Shown one piece after another: positions 35,277 through 46,784 of a DNA stretch of 64,000 bases (the first letter of the stretch is position 1; every line of letters begins with the position of its first letter). The stretch comes from Rosa chinensis (Eukaryota > Streptophyta > Magnoliopsida > Rosales > Rosaceae), in the NCBI RefSeq assembly GCF_002994745.2, contig NC_037088.1, forward strand, positions 65,862,397 to 65,926,396. Direction: 5' to 3'. Below the pieces are notes generated by a model that ran no database searches, was not told the DNA's origin, and was given only the letters and a program-made list of their open reading frames with translations. The position numbers and the translations under genes were made by a program.

Positions 35277-36795
35277 ACTTATCGAGATCTTGTGTAAGAC
35301 CGCGTCTCTCAGAAAACTAGGGTTCTCATATTTTCCTTTGTGCTCGTCCGGCGGTTCACCGCGCTGAGGCAGGCTTCTGGCCTCGTCGGAGGATGGTGAG
35401 TGCAACCGGACGGGTTATCTGTTACTGTGACGATGGTGTGTCGATGGATTGGATCCGGCTATTGGCTGAAGATGGCAGATTCAGTGAGATACCATACCTG
35501 GACGGTGCTGCATCAATGGTGGGTAACTCGGGGCGCCGTTGCACCTCAGGGCTTCTGTGCATCAGGGGATGGTAAAGATGGGTCGCAGGACTGCCTGCGG
35601 ACTGGCAACCTGGGTGGCGGTGATGGGATCGATCGATCCTTTTGCTTTGGCCCCGATCTCGGCGAGTTGCAGTCTGGGCTTTTCAACCCAGATTTGGTAT
35701 GGTTTGGTTGCTAGGATGGTGGGATGGCAATCAAGGCCTTGACTCAATGGTAGTGTGCCGATGTAGGTGGTGCAGTGGAGGCGGCGGCGACGCTGTGCAG
35801 GGGGCGATGGTGTTGATGCTACAGTGAGCCTGGGTGGTGGACTTTCTCACTGAGATTTAGGTTGGATGTTGTGCTGCATCGCTGATGTCGCTCCAGCCTC
35901 GATTGGAACGAGGACAGTGGTTGCCCTAGAGGAACAAGAAGGGGGGCGAGATCTGGTACAGAGGATCTTGGATCGGATCGGATTGTTCCGATCTGGTTTA
36001 GGCGGTTTGTTGCAATCCAGGCGAGGGGGATGAGTTGGTGTGGCGGCCAGCAGCGTGGAAAGGGGTTTGGGCCAGGTTATGTGTGTTGGGCCCTTGTGGG
36101 TGGGCAGTTCTTACTAAGTTTTAGGGTTTGGCCTTTTGGTTTTGTTTTTCGGTAATAACTTTTAGTTGTTAGGTCGGTGCACAGCAACTATTGGCATAGA
36201 CAATCTTCTGTTCGGCAGTCTAGAGGGTCGAACCTATTCTGGAGTTGGGTCAGTAGCGGTGGCGAAAATGTCTGGCTGTGGCATACTAGCATAGACAATC
36301 ATTCTTGGCCTTCTAGTGGGTCGTTCTTTTCTGGCTGCGGGTCGGAGGTGATGGCGATTTGGAGCATTTGTGGATTGCTGGTGTTGACATTAAGGTGGCA
36401 CTGGAGTTGGGTTTAGTTTAGTCTCAGGTCTGATGGTCCAGCATTTCACTTTGGTCGGGTTTGAAGTCACAATGAGTGTAGACTTGGTCGATCAAAGGCA
36501 GGTCAGGAGGACTCTGGGTGGCGAGTTAGTGTTGACAAAGTTGTGAGTTAGGCATTCACTGCTCCTGCGCATGTTCCTTTTAGTTGATGTGCAAGTCTTG
36601 AGTCTGTAGTTGAGTTGGGGTTTTTTTTTTTTTTTTTTTTCACTCCTTCAGTCAGTCATTATGGAGTTCTAGTGTGAAGTCCATTGGTCATTTATGTGTA
36701 AGAGATGTTGCCAAAAATTGTTGTAACCAGTTCATTATTAATGAAGTTTCTTCTTAATAAAAAAAAATAAAATAAAAAAAACTTATCGAGATCTT
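35277..36795 (+). mobile_element. Poly(A) retroposon with perfect 15-bp target duplication
   Basis: acttatcgagatctt occurs at 35277-35291 and again at 36781-36795, immediately after an A-rich tail (36761-36780) that follows cttcttaataaaa. This proves insertion by target-primed reverse transcription of a roughly 1.49-kb RNA. The element is GC-richer than its flanks and starts gtgtaagaccgcgtctctc. It has only short frames with no reverse transcriptase, so it is non-autonomous. Its leader style and 3' end resemble the element at 16643. Confidence 0.88.
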
Positions 36796-37764
36796 TATGA
36801 TCATGAAGGGATCGATATTTGTTCTTTTATCCGTGATAGATAGGGAAGGGAAAAATCTGCCAACTTATTGAGATCCTTATCATGATGCGATATCGGTTCT
36901 TTATTCATAGAAATATATAACAATGTATTGTGAAAGAAGTAAACACTTGATTGTTGATCGAGTTCCTAATGTTCTTCCTCCAAGTAATCTATACGGTTTG
37001 GAAAGAGCCACTTCAGCCAATATTATCTTTGGTATTTAGTGGTGATTATTTTCCTTTCTCAATCAACTACGTTCTGGACTGAAGATACATGATGAAACTG
37101 TACGTCCATAAACTTCTTTCAGGTAATGATGGCCTAGTAAGAGAAAGGAAACCAAGATGCCTTGCTGTACAGCCATTTTCCAAGATATATTGCAATCAAA
37201 ATCGCAGTCATTATTATATGAGCGAAAGGACAGTCGTAGCTCTTCAAAACTTAATTAATTATCTTTCTGGACAAAGAAAACATCAGGCAGAGTTGACCCT
37301 CAACAGCCCTTAATGATTACCTGATATAGTTTTAGGGATAAACACAAGATCATCTAGCAATTCAAATCTGGAATATTTTTCATGATAGAAATGGAGGAAG
37401 AGATCAAAAAAGAAACGACGAGAGGAGACAGAGTCTTCGCATTCGTTCTTTATCGAGGCTCCCAAATCCAGTTAGTCCTACAGGGGAAAAGAATGATGGA
37501 TTCTTGTTCGATCAATAATAATATGGAAGAAAGTTGGTCCCTAACGTATGGAGCTCATTCTCATGAAGGGCCTATTGGTTAGTTTGTGTATACATTGTGT
37601 TCCTCCGAATATGCCTAGTACATATATTGTTTCCCTCTGAATCTAAGCGTGTCCTTTGAAATTTTGGAATGATTACAGGCAGATAGTACCTACTTAATTA
37701 TTCTCCCTCTGGAGTTTCAATCAATAGCTGTCGTATAATGCAATAAAACGTGAACAAATGCTTG
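36796..37764. other. Intergenic DNA, no gene seen
   Basis: AT-rich. The phrase cttat(c/t)gagatc(t/c)ttatgatcatga recurs around 36781 and 36862, suggesting an older local duplication at the retroposon target. Short frames (for example 37089-37313) show no recognisable domain. Confidence 0.4.
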
Positions 37765-38215
37765 GTAGCTCACTTTTAGATATTTTAAGCTCCAACCACT
37801 GAACAGTTCAGTGCTAAAAGAGCCTAAATAGTAGATATCAAGATTTGGAAACAAACTACAGAGCTAGCTAGCTTTAGGGATCAACCTTTCTCCAACGAGC
37901 CTATACACTATAAATGCATGAGATCTTGTTCACTGATCATACGTATGATCTCCCATTCATTGCTAATAATAACCTCTAGAACAAACATGAAATGGAGATC
38001 GAAAATACTACCAACCTTCAGACTGATCAGAAGTAGTAATTTCGGGTTGCTTCTAACCAGATTGGTCCATGTTTTGCATTAACCTAGCGTGGCAATAAAA
38101 ATTAATTGGAGGAGAAGGAATATGAGAAACCAGATATATGTGATGGAGGAGGTGATGAGAGAAATGATAGAAGGATAGAGAGGTGGTGGTGCGCTATTGC
38201 TGAATCGTTAGTATC
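37765..38215 (-). pseudogene. Truncated duplicate of the TRY-like R3-MYB gene
   Basis: This block matches 32135-32670: the start of intron 2, exon 2, intron 1, exon 1 and the leader of the R3-MYB gene. Exon 1 copy (38079 down to about 38016) reads MQNMDQSG then a TAG stop where the functional gene has MQKMDRCG. Its ITTSDQSE end is intact. Exon 2 copy (about 37975-37886) keeps EVI.SNEWE but is then shifted and contains a stop (MHL*). No counterpart of exon 3 was seen. It is a dead tandem copy, separated from the parent by later transposon insertions. Confidence 0.88.
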
Positions 38216-38890
38216 AGACTACTACTACTACTACAGACGAGGATGGTTCATTTGCATGTAATATTGTGATCAAAAGCAATAGTAAATAGTGAATAAAGAA
38301 CAATATTCCACATAGATCTAGACTCATATTAATTAGTAAATTGATAATGCAAAAAACATGATGAATGCTTTGATAGTTAACACTGTCATCGATCATGATA
38401 CTTCCGATCATCCATCCGTAATTTTTAACTGTAAATTGATTTATAATTCGTACTGTCATCTTCTCAAATTTTTTATGATGAATGTTTTGAAACAAACAAA
38501 AAATAAGTCAATTTGAGGGAAAGAAAAAAAAAACACTAAATTTGGAACAGTAAATCAATAATGTATGAATGATATTTTAAAATTGAAAATTGGTGCGAAG
38601 ATCACGTGAGTTGCTAACATTTTCATGGGTCAAGCTAAACCATCATGAATCCTTGCTTAATAGTATTACCACCAAAAAGGAAAAAGAGAAAGAAAGAAAA
38701 AAAGAATATTGGTGTTAGAGCCCAACTCAGACAAGGGTGGGCCTAGAAGCAAAGGGAATTATGCAACAAATTTGGGCCCTACAATAGGTAAATTCGCAAA
38801 AGTTAGATGGGAAAATAAATGTTTTTTTTGTAATTTTTGACACTAAAAGAAAATAAGAGAAAGTACATAGAGATAGCAACATGGCAGCTC
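38216..38890. other. Intergenic DNA, no gene seen
   Basis: AT-rich; an A-rich stretch occurs at 38670-38710. Frames here have no recognisable domain. Confidence 0.35.
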
Positions 38891-39120
38891 ACAGGTTGGC
38901 AAAACATGCTTTGATTGAATGAGAGGATATATTCTGAAAGGAGGCAGGGGCACCATGGCTTACTGTAATTATGTTAGCGGATTGTACGAATTGATGTAAT
39001 GAGACTTTCTACTTGCTTAGATCAAGCAAGCAGGGTTTTTAATGGGGTTATCTTCACACCGAGAGTTGTATTAATTATTGTGTTATCAATAAACGTTTAT
39101 CTTTGATAAAAAAAAAAAAA
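38890..39120 (+). mobile_element. Probable LINE-type 3' end
   Basis: The segment ends atctttgataaaaaaaaaaaaa at 39099-39120, the same terminal style as the retroposons at 16643 and 35292. The 5' boundary and target duplication were not found, so this is a truncated copy by inference. Confidence 0.4.
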
Positions 39121-42100
39121 TTCCCGAGTATCAAATTCTACATTTGAGTATTGATGGTTAGACAGGGTTCCGCCTATTATTCGTTATAGTTGAATGTAGT
39201 TTGGGATTTAGGTGTTATGTCTTCTCGCAGTGAAATTGTGCATCAATAAATAATAATATAGATGTGAGGATAAACCTCTTGGCTTGACTGGGTTCCAAAT
39301 CGCTTGACTAAATAAAAAAAAACAAAAAAAAACCTCATTCTGCAGCCTAAGCTAAAGAAAGCAACTATATAACACATAACAAAGAAGAAAAGAAAAGGGC
39401 ACATATCAAACAATAACAAATATCAGGGATTACCAAAGCAAAAGAAGTAGACAACTAAACGTCAACATAATCGATCATGAATCTAAGCGATTAAGTAATA
39501 AGCTTTCGCCTTCTGTAATAAGTATATCATTTCTGGAGGAAGAGTTTTGGACTTTTGGCTCTTGAGCTAAGTTAGAAGACAATAATGTGCATATTTTGTC
39601 ATTTCAGATGCATAAGTAAGTGTGATTACCCCTGCAGCAAGCAAAAGGGGAAACAAAAATATAGAGATTCCCCATAATCCTTTTTTTTTAAACTTGGTTG
39701 CCCCCTACAGACTTGACAGTATATATATAAAGGAGAAATGAAGGTTTCTTTTTACATAAAAAATACAAACAAAGGATCTTCTCAGCTAGACCGCTAGACT
39801 ATTAGTCTACAGTCTACTCAGTAAGAAACTAAGAACTAAGGAATAACCAAGTATAACAAGCTTATTAGTTTTTCTCTCGTATTATTTTCCTTGGATGAAA
39901 TGAAGGTTAGATTCAATTATTTCGAAATAATAGCATAACTTTGTCTCTTCATGCCAGCTTGATTGATTGATTCACACATTCTTTGGTTGGTCTGATGCAT
40001 CCATTCTGTGTGGATAAGCTGTGATGCATCCTTCTGTGTGGATTATCATCTTAATCATAAACTTTTTGCTAAAAGCCTAAAACAAACATAATTGATTTAA
40101 TTAAAGCTTAATTTTTGAGAAGCATAGCGAAGCCACATGTTTGTTTTAGGCTTTTAGCAAAAAGTTTATGATTAAGATGATCTTAAGCAGCTAGCTAGCA
40201 ATAGCATCACCTCTGATTGTTGCTTTGCATACACAAACCAGTTTGCATCTTTCACATATCTTTTCAGTTTTGATACCCAACCCCTTAATCTTGGACGACA
40301 ACATTTATTCATCACCTGGAAAGCAGAGCAGAGAACATAACATAAAGATTATTATCCAAAATGCCAAATTCTACTGCTCAAGAAGGCATCTTCTTGTTTC
40401 CAATTTCCAAGTCACTAGGACATGAATGTAGAAACCAGTTACTAAATGCTAATTACTAAGAAAAAGACATGATGTACAAAAAGAGCTCCCTACACTTTCT
40501 GAAAAACCTTCCGGTTCATGATAAACGCTGGGTTACGGTTGAGATTCTCATGTTTCAGAATTGACTATTCATATTGTTGATAGAATGTGTGTTTTATCAA
40601 AGTTGATCAGCCTTTTTAATTCATATCTACATATATCATGAATGAACAGGACATATCAATACATATGCTAGACACCACCAAAAGACTGCATTTGATCATA
40701 TGTTTCTTTTCAGTAGAGAATATATTCTGAATTCTCAACTGATAATAAATTCATCATTTGCTGGAAACCACAAATTTTACAACTAAAACCACCAATCGAT
40801 CGAGCATGAGAATCCAACTTTGGTTAGAGATCATGGAACTTGCATTTGATGGATTACAGCAACCCACTGACCACCCACTTCCTTGATCAATCAGCATTAA
40901 TCAGCAAGTGGGTGTTCAAACCATGCATTTGCCAACAGTTTTCACTATTCTCGTATATATTATTCAGAACTGTACATGCATATGACACATCACAACTGAA
41001 ACCCAAACCCAGTGTTGGATTTTAGGAAATATTCTAATTACTATTAGAGCAAAAACAAATATGTGAACGGGGGACACTCAAAAGCATGATTAGCTTAACC
41101 CATAATCCTCTAAACCAATCAATCCAGCTCCACCAAAATAATATAGCAAATGATTTCTTTCATCATTACCAAAAACAGAAAGGAAAAAAAAAAACAATTT
41201 AAAGGGAGACAAAAGGATGCCTCCACTTTGAGCTTTGGATATAAGGATCATATATTTGACTCTGAAGGAATTAATTTCTCTGAAATTAAAATCCCTTCCC
41301 CATCATTTTTATGTAATTCAGAACCATGAGAAACCTACTTAAAATTTAATTTGGAATAAAGATTATAGTCTTTTCACGAAAGCAAGCAATCAATTCAAAC
41401 ATTTTAGTTGGAATAGTTTGGATTCCATAAGAAAAATTCTTCTTCACCTGCTTGTTCTAGTTAGAACCATTGGTGATGTATGATTCTGTGAATGGAATAA
41501 TTAATGACTAGCTTATCATTTATTCATTTATGTTATTTCAAAGAATAAATATCTGGGTGCAATTTAGTTGTGGTAAAATATCAACCATTATGCAGGAACA
41601 CTTTCATTGGAATTCAACAAGATAATAGTCAATTTCTGAATTTTTTTTTTCAGGGAATAGTAGTCATTACTTTTTAAGAAAGTCAAGTGCAAGAATTATT
41701 TTTACTAAAACAGAGGATCCAATGACCAGCTCCTGTACTCAATTACCAATAGCTAGGTTCTGATTAGTTCCTAGTTACAGATAATGGAAGCCATATCATC
41801 AAAGAAAACAGTAAGCAGCACTTCTAGTTATATATGGTTTAATTACTACTACGAGCACATCTATTGAAAAAATAGGTGCATGTTTTAGAACGAAAAAAAG
41901 CAGAAGCCACTTAACTTAGCTTTTACTTTATATTGCATATGACATGAATTACCAAATCACTCCAAAAAAGTTGATGAAATCTGATAACATATTCTGCCAG
42001 TCACTAGAGAAACCACAAGAAATTAGCAATCCAGCTCATGTGTTGTTCTCCAATTAATCTCAATGTCAAAAACTAGGACACAAGTCTACAAGGATCAACG

Positions 42101-42331
42101 TCTGCTTTAAATAATTATATTGAAGAAACAAAAAAAGCTCTAAACTTGATAGTGCCAGTTATTTTCATCCACAAGTTCATATAGACACATGCAGCATTTC
42201 TAGGACGTACTACTAGTCCTTGCAATTTTCTATATTCTCTTCTTATCTGCCTATATATACATATCTCTCAGTCTTAATTGTTTGTCTTCTATTTTTGTGT
42301 TAATATTAACCATTTTCGCAGGACAGAAAAC
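39121..42331. other. Intergenic region upstream of SWEET3
   Basis: About 3.2 kb of AT-rich DNA without recognised exons. Its only strong structure is the inverted repeat at 40045-40181. A short direct duplication with tgatgcatcc and ctgtgtggat lies just before it (39990-40045). The last 150 bases contain a tatatatacatat motif (about 42252) consistent with a core promoter. Confidence 0.45.
40045..40181. repeat. Perfect 44-bp inverted repeat with 49-nt loop
   Basis: 40045-40088 is the exact reverse complement of 40138-40181. The arm starts atcatcttaatcataaac and ends gcctaaaacaaaca. The 49-base loop is AT-rich. A transcript would fold into an uninterrupted 44-bp stem, the size range of young MIRNA or siRNA hairpins. 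No terminal motif or flanking duplication typical of a MITE was found. Confidence 0.85.
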
Positions 42332-43639
42332 ATGGGAGAGAGGCTGCGATTGGCAACTGGGGTGATGGGTACTCATTAGTCATTCCTATGTTTAATTATT
42401 TCATTACAGATAGATTTATAAATGACTAGATGTAGCGCGCAATAGGCTACCAGTTAATATACCATGTTAATTTGCCTGTTGTTCCCTTTCATGCAGGAAA
42501 TGCTGCTTCTTTGTTGCTTTACTCGACTCCCATGTAATTTTGTCTACACACTGCTAATTTGATTTGATTTAATCCAGAGAAAATTTCATGATTAGTATTA
42601 ATTACTTTATGATGTGCTTTGCAGATTGACTATGTCAAGGATCACAAGAAAGAAAAGTACAGAGGAGTTTTCATGTGTACCTTACATCACTGCATTGCTC
42701 AACTGTCTCCTTTATACTTGGTATGGATTGCCTGTTGTAAGCTGTGGCTGGGAAAACTTTCCAGTGGTCACCATCAATGGTCTGGGAATTCTTCTTGAGT
42801 TCTCATTCATTCTCATATACTTCTGGTTTGCTTCACCTACAAGAAAGGCAAGTTTTATGTTTCAGTGTATGGAACTTTCTGGTCAAGTATGTACGGTGCA
42901 TGAAATCACTAATCAAATATGTACACATATGTAATGTTATATGATCAGATCGTAGAATTCATTGATTGCAGATGAAGGTAATTGCAATTCTGATACCTGT
43001 TATGGTCATGTTCTGCATCACCGTTAGCATCTCAACCTTTGTTTTCCATGACCACCGTCATCGAAAGGAATTTGTTGGAAGTCTAGGGCTGGTGGCCTCT
43101 GTAACAATGTATGCCTCTCCACTGGTAGCTGTGGTAAGCTATTCTTGAACTCAATCACAGATAGATTTAACAAATTATGAGTAATCGGTTTGTTTTGAAA
43201 TTCAATTTTGTCAAAATCCTGCCTCAATCTTGTTACTTTAAAAAATTGCAGAAGCAAGTGATTGTAACAAAGAGTGTAGAATTCATGCCATTCTACTTGT
43301 CTTTCTTCTCATTCCTCTCTAGTTCACTTTGGATGGCATACGGACTACTGGGCCATGATCTCTTTCTTGCGGTTTGTATAATATTAATCTAAACCAGCTT
43401 TCTTTATAGTAACAAATCGAAGTATGAAAAGGAACTAACACAATATGGTATCAACTTGGCAGTCGCCTAATCTGGTTGGAAGCCCATTAGGAATATTTCA
43501 ACTACTGCTCTACTGCAAGTACAGGAAAAGGGAAATGAAAACTGTGGAATCACCAAACAACTGGGATGTTGAAGAGAATGATGAAAAATCTAAACAGCTG
43601 CAGATTGTGATTAGTGAAAGTGCAAATGGCAAAAGTTGA
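42332..43639 (+). CDS. SWEET3: SWEET sugar transporter, SWEET3-like
   Basis: There are six coding exons, 42332-42368, 42497-42533, 42625-42847, 42972-43133, 43252-43371 and 43463-43639, giving 251 residues. Two MtN3/saliva domains are visible. The first includes [39 protein letters not shown] and [10 protein letters not shown]. The second includes [46 protein letters not shown] and [13 protein letters not shown]. Seven membrane segments are expected. The C-terminal tail is hydrophilic. SWEETs are facilitative sugar uniporters at the plasma membrane or tonoplast; this clade (I) usually prefers hexose analogues. Intron 3 uses a GC donor (AAG|GCAAGT) with a normal AG acceptor; only this choice keeps the frame. 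It sits next to TRY and PTB, as in Arabidopsis. Confidence 0.93.
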
Positions 43640-44369
43640 AGAAAGTGTACTAAGGTTCAAATAGATTAATCCTCCATCTCTTTTTGTGCGTGTTTTGTCC
43701 AACAATTTAGGTCTGTAAGAATAATAGTTATATCTGAACCATTAACTACATAATAGCGGAGGGTTAAAATACTAGTCTGTCACCTCACCGGTATCAATAA
43801 CTATCAGAGGAAACAGTGAAAGCAGCTAAAATGTAACTAAAGAGCTCTTTGTTGTAAAATAAATTTCTTATATATAGTGTGCCAATTGTGTAGTATCTTC
43901 AAAATTTAGTGAGAGAATTTTATTTTCTTGTCTATCCCCAAAACAATCAAAATTACCTTTTTAAAAAAGAGTTGACGTTACCTCGAAAATTGATGAATGC
44001 CAAAGCAAAACCAGAAGAGCAGTCTCTATAGCAGCATCAGCATAAAGAGTTATAGAAGTCAAGAAGAATACCTCAAATCATTTCTCCTGTGCGTAAAGAG
44101 TTAACTTCGCTGAATATGTCCTGTGAACCTATTCAGCATTTACATATTCATTAGCAGGTTAGGTTCAGGTATATCACCAACTCTTCATGAATATGTCCTA
44201 TGCAGGTTAGCTCATGTACACTAGCCAAGTAATGAGAACCATGGAACTTAAACAATCAAACGAATTCTATGCTCAGGTAGAAACTAAACAATGAGTAAAG
44301 AAACTTATGAATCAAAAACCATGTATATCACAAAGGAATGTATAGAATAAACAGCTGTTGTGAATGTGG
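43640..44369. other. SWEET3 3' UTR and gap to the PPR gene
   Basis: The two genes converge here. The sequence is AT-rich, with gtaaaataaatttc near 43855 as a possible polyadenylation signal for SWEET3. No exon was seen. Confidence 0.4.
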
Positions 44370-46567
44370 TTATAGAATATATGTTGCATAGATAGAACTA
44401 GAGTTTACTGTTGGCATATAAACAGAACCAAATTCAACAATAGAGTTCATATTTGCTGTCAGATGCTCCAAAGTTTTGTAAATCATGGTACAATGAGGAT
44501 GGTTAGTATCTTGTACAGAGAATTGATGAACTTGGAAATTCAGCCGAATCCAACTGCATCCAGGATCCTTTTTTGCTTTCAATTTTCTCAATCTGTTTCT
44601 AGCGTTGATCTTCTCCTCAAACTTCCCCTGTACAGCATATATGTTGGATAAAATTACATAAGCAGATACTGGCTTGGGATCCAAACTACACATTTTCTCA
44701 GCTACCTGCTCAGCGAGTTCTGTGTCCATCCACAACCAACACGCATTGAGCATTGCTCCCCAGATAACTCCATCTGGTTCAACGGTCATTTCTTCAATAA
44801 AATCCATAGCTTCTTGTAGACGGCCAGACCGACCAAGAAGATCTACTATGCATGCACAGTGTTCCAAACTTGGGTTTATCCCATAACTTTTTTCTATTAA
44901 GTCATATATTCTCCTGCCTTCATTGACTAGGCCAGAATGATTGCAGGCAGACAGAACCCCAAAAACAGTAGCAGCATTAGGGATGAATCCTTGCTTTAAC
45001 ATTCTCTCAAACAACAAAACTGCCTCAGAGCCAAGCCCATGTTGTGCACACCCATTAATGAGAGCTGTCCAAGCTGCCACATTGGGTGAAGTAATGCTGT
45101 TAAAGGATGTTTCTGCATCAGTGATGCACCCGCATTTCGAATACATATCAATTAGAGAAGTTCCAACATATACATTCGATTCAAATGGTGTCTTGATCAA
45201 CTGGGCATGGAGCACTTGTCCCAACTCAAGAGAACCAAGGCATGAACAGGCATGAAATAGAGCAGCGAATGTTGATCTTGTACGGTCTATTGATAATCTG
45301 CACATTGTAACATATAGTTCCAGAGCCTCCTCATGTTGCTGATTATGAATATAACCCGACATCATGGCACTCCATGTCACATGGTCTCTTTCCCCTTTCG
45401 TTTCTTCAAAAAGCTGTAAAGCCTTATCAATCTCACCATTCCTGGAGTACACAGAAATCATTGTATTGGAAGAAACTATAGTTCTGTGCTTCATACACTC
45501 AAATAACCTCTTTGCCTCATTGACTTGATCCCTCATCGCATAACCTTTAATCATCAAATTGTATGAAACTGAATCCTTCTCTTTCACTCCATCAAAAACT
45601 CTCTCTGCATCTTCAATCCTACCCATCGATACAAGCCTCCCTATATATGCATTGGAAGCATTTAAACTCGGGTTCTCCATTCCTTCATAAACTCTCTTGG
45701 CAAAGTCCACAGCTTGGCAATCACTATAGAACTCTATCAACGCAACACTAACAAATACATCAAAATCAACACCACATTTCACTGAAAGGCCATGAATAAC
45801 CATCCCTACCCACAGCACTCCCAGTTTCCCACAAGCCCTTACAACAGAGTCGAAAGTAAACTCATTCGGCACCACCTCACCACTCTCCCTCATCAACCCA
45901 AACAACTCCAACGCCCTCTCACACCCATCTTCCCTCTTCACATACCCCGAAATCAAACTACTCCACGCCGCAACATCCTTCTTCGGCATCCTCTCAAAAA
46001 ACTCCACAGCACTCTCCATCAAGTTACATTGCACATAACCAACCAGCATCACCCCCACAACAACTCATTCCCCCCACGCAACTCCTCAAAAACCCGCTCA
46101 GCTTCCCCAATTTTCAAACAGCTAGCGTAAAAACACAACAACGAACTCCCCAGAATCTCGAACCTCTCCAACCCGGACTTCACCACCAAACAATGCACCT
46201 CCATTCCCTCCCTCAAACACCCGGAACGCGCGCACGCTCCAAGCGCTGATGTTACGGTGGAATCATTTGGTCCTACATTACCACCACCACCACGATGCAT
46301 AGCCGAAACCAAAAACAGAGCGTCCCCGAATCTGCCCCACTTCGAGTACCCGGAAATCATGGCGTTCCATGAGACGACGGTTCGGTGGGGCATTTCGTCG
46401 AATAGTTTGCGAGCAATGTCGAGTTGGCCGGTTTTGCAGTGGCTAGTTATGGAAATGTTGGTGGAAACTATTGCGGGGAGGTCAGTTTTTGGTGGTTTGT
46501 AAAGGGTCGAGAAGCGTTTGAGGTTTTGTTTCCATTGGGTTTGCTTCAGTGTTTTGAGTACCAGCAT
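44370..46567 (-). CDS. PPR protein, PLS/E type, with 1-nt frameshift
   Basis: It is intronless on the minus strand. Frame 1 (46567-46049) starts MLVLKTLKQTQWKQNLKRF, a basic leader fitting a mitochondrial or plastid signal, then PPR units (KLFDEMPHRTVVSWNAMISG). It ends ELLWG* in a run of five C on the plus strand (46052-46056). One more base there would continue into frame 2 (ELLWGVMLVGYVQ), which carries many further P, L and S repeats, for example VAAWSSLISGYVK, VSYNLMIKGYA and VTWSAMMSGYIH. It ends with an E-type tail (DPGCSWIRLNFQVHQFSVQD). There is no DYW deaminase. Joined length would be about 730 residues. PPR proteins bind organellar RNA; E-class members usually guide C-to-U editing. 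It is either a recent pseudogene or a base-calling error in a homopolymer. Confidence 0.85.
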
Positions 46568-46784
46568 TTTCAGAGAGGCGGGAACGATGGCTCGCGCTCG
46601 GTGATGGGGTTCCTACATGTTTGCCGCTTAAACGCAGCGTTTCATTCCTCCCTTTTGTTTTTGTAATTTGTATGTAAAATTAGAAGCAAAACCTTTTTTA
46701 AATTTTTTTTTTTATCAAAAGCAAAATTACGAGGCCCTCGGGTTAGCCGAAATGCCCAAGTAATAAAGAGTTGATAAAAAAATG

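Noticed and set aside
45792..46130. Plus-strand frames across the PPR gene
   Set aside because: Antisense shadows of the PPR repeats, with no family features.
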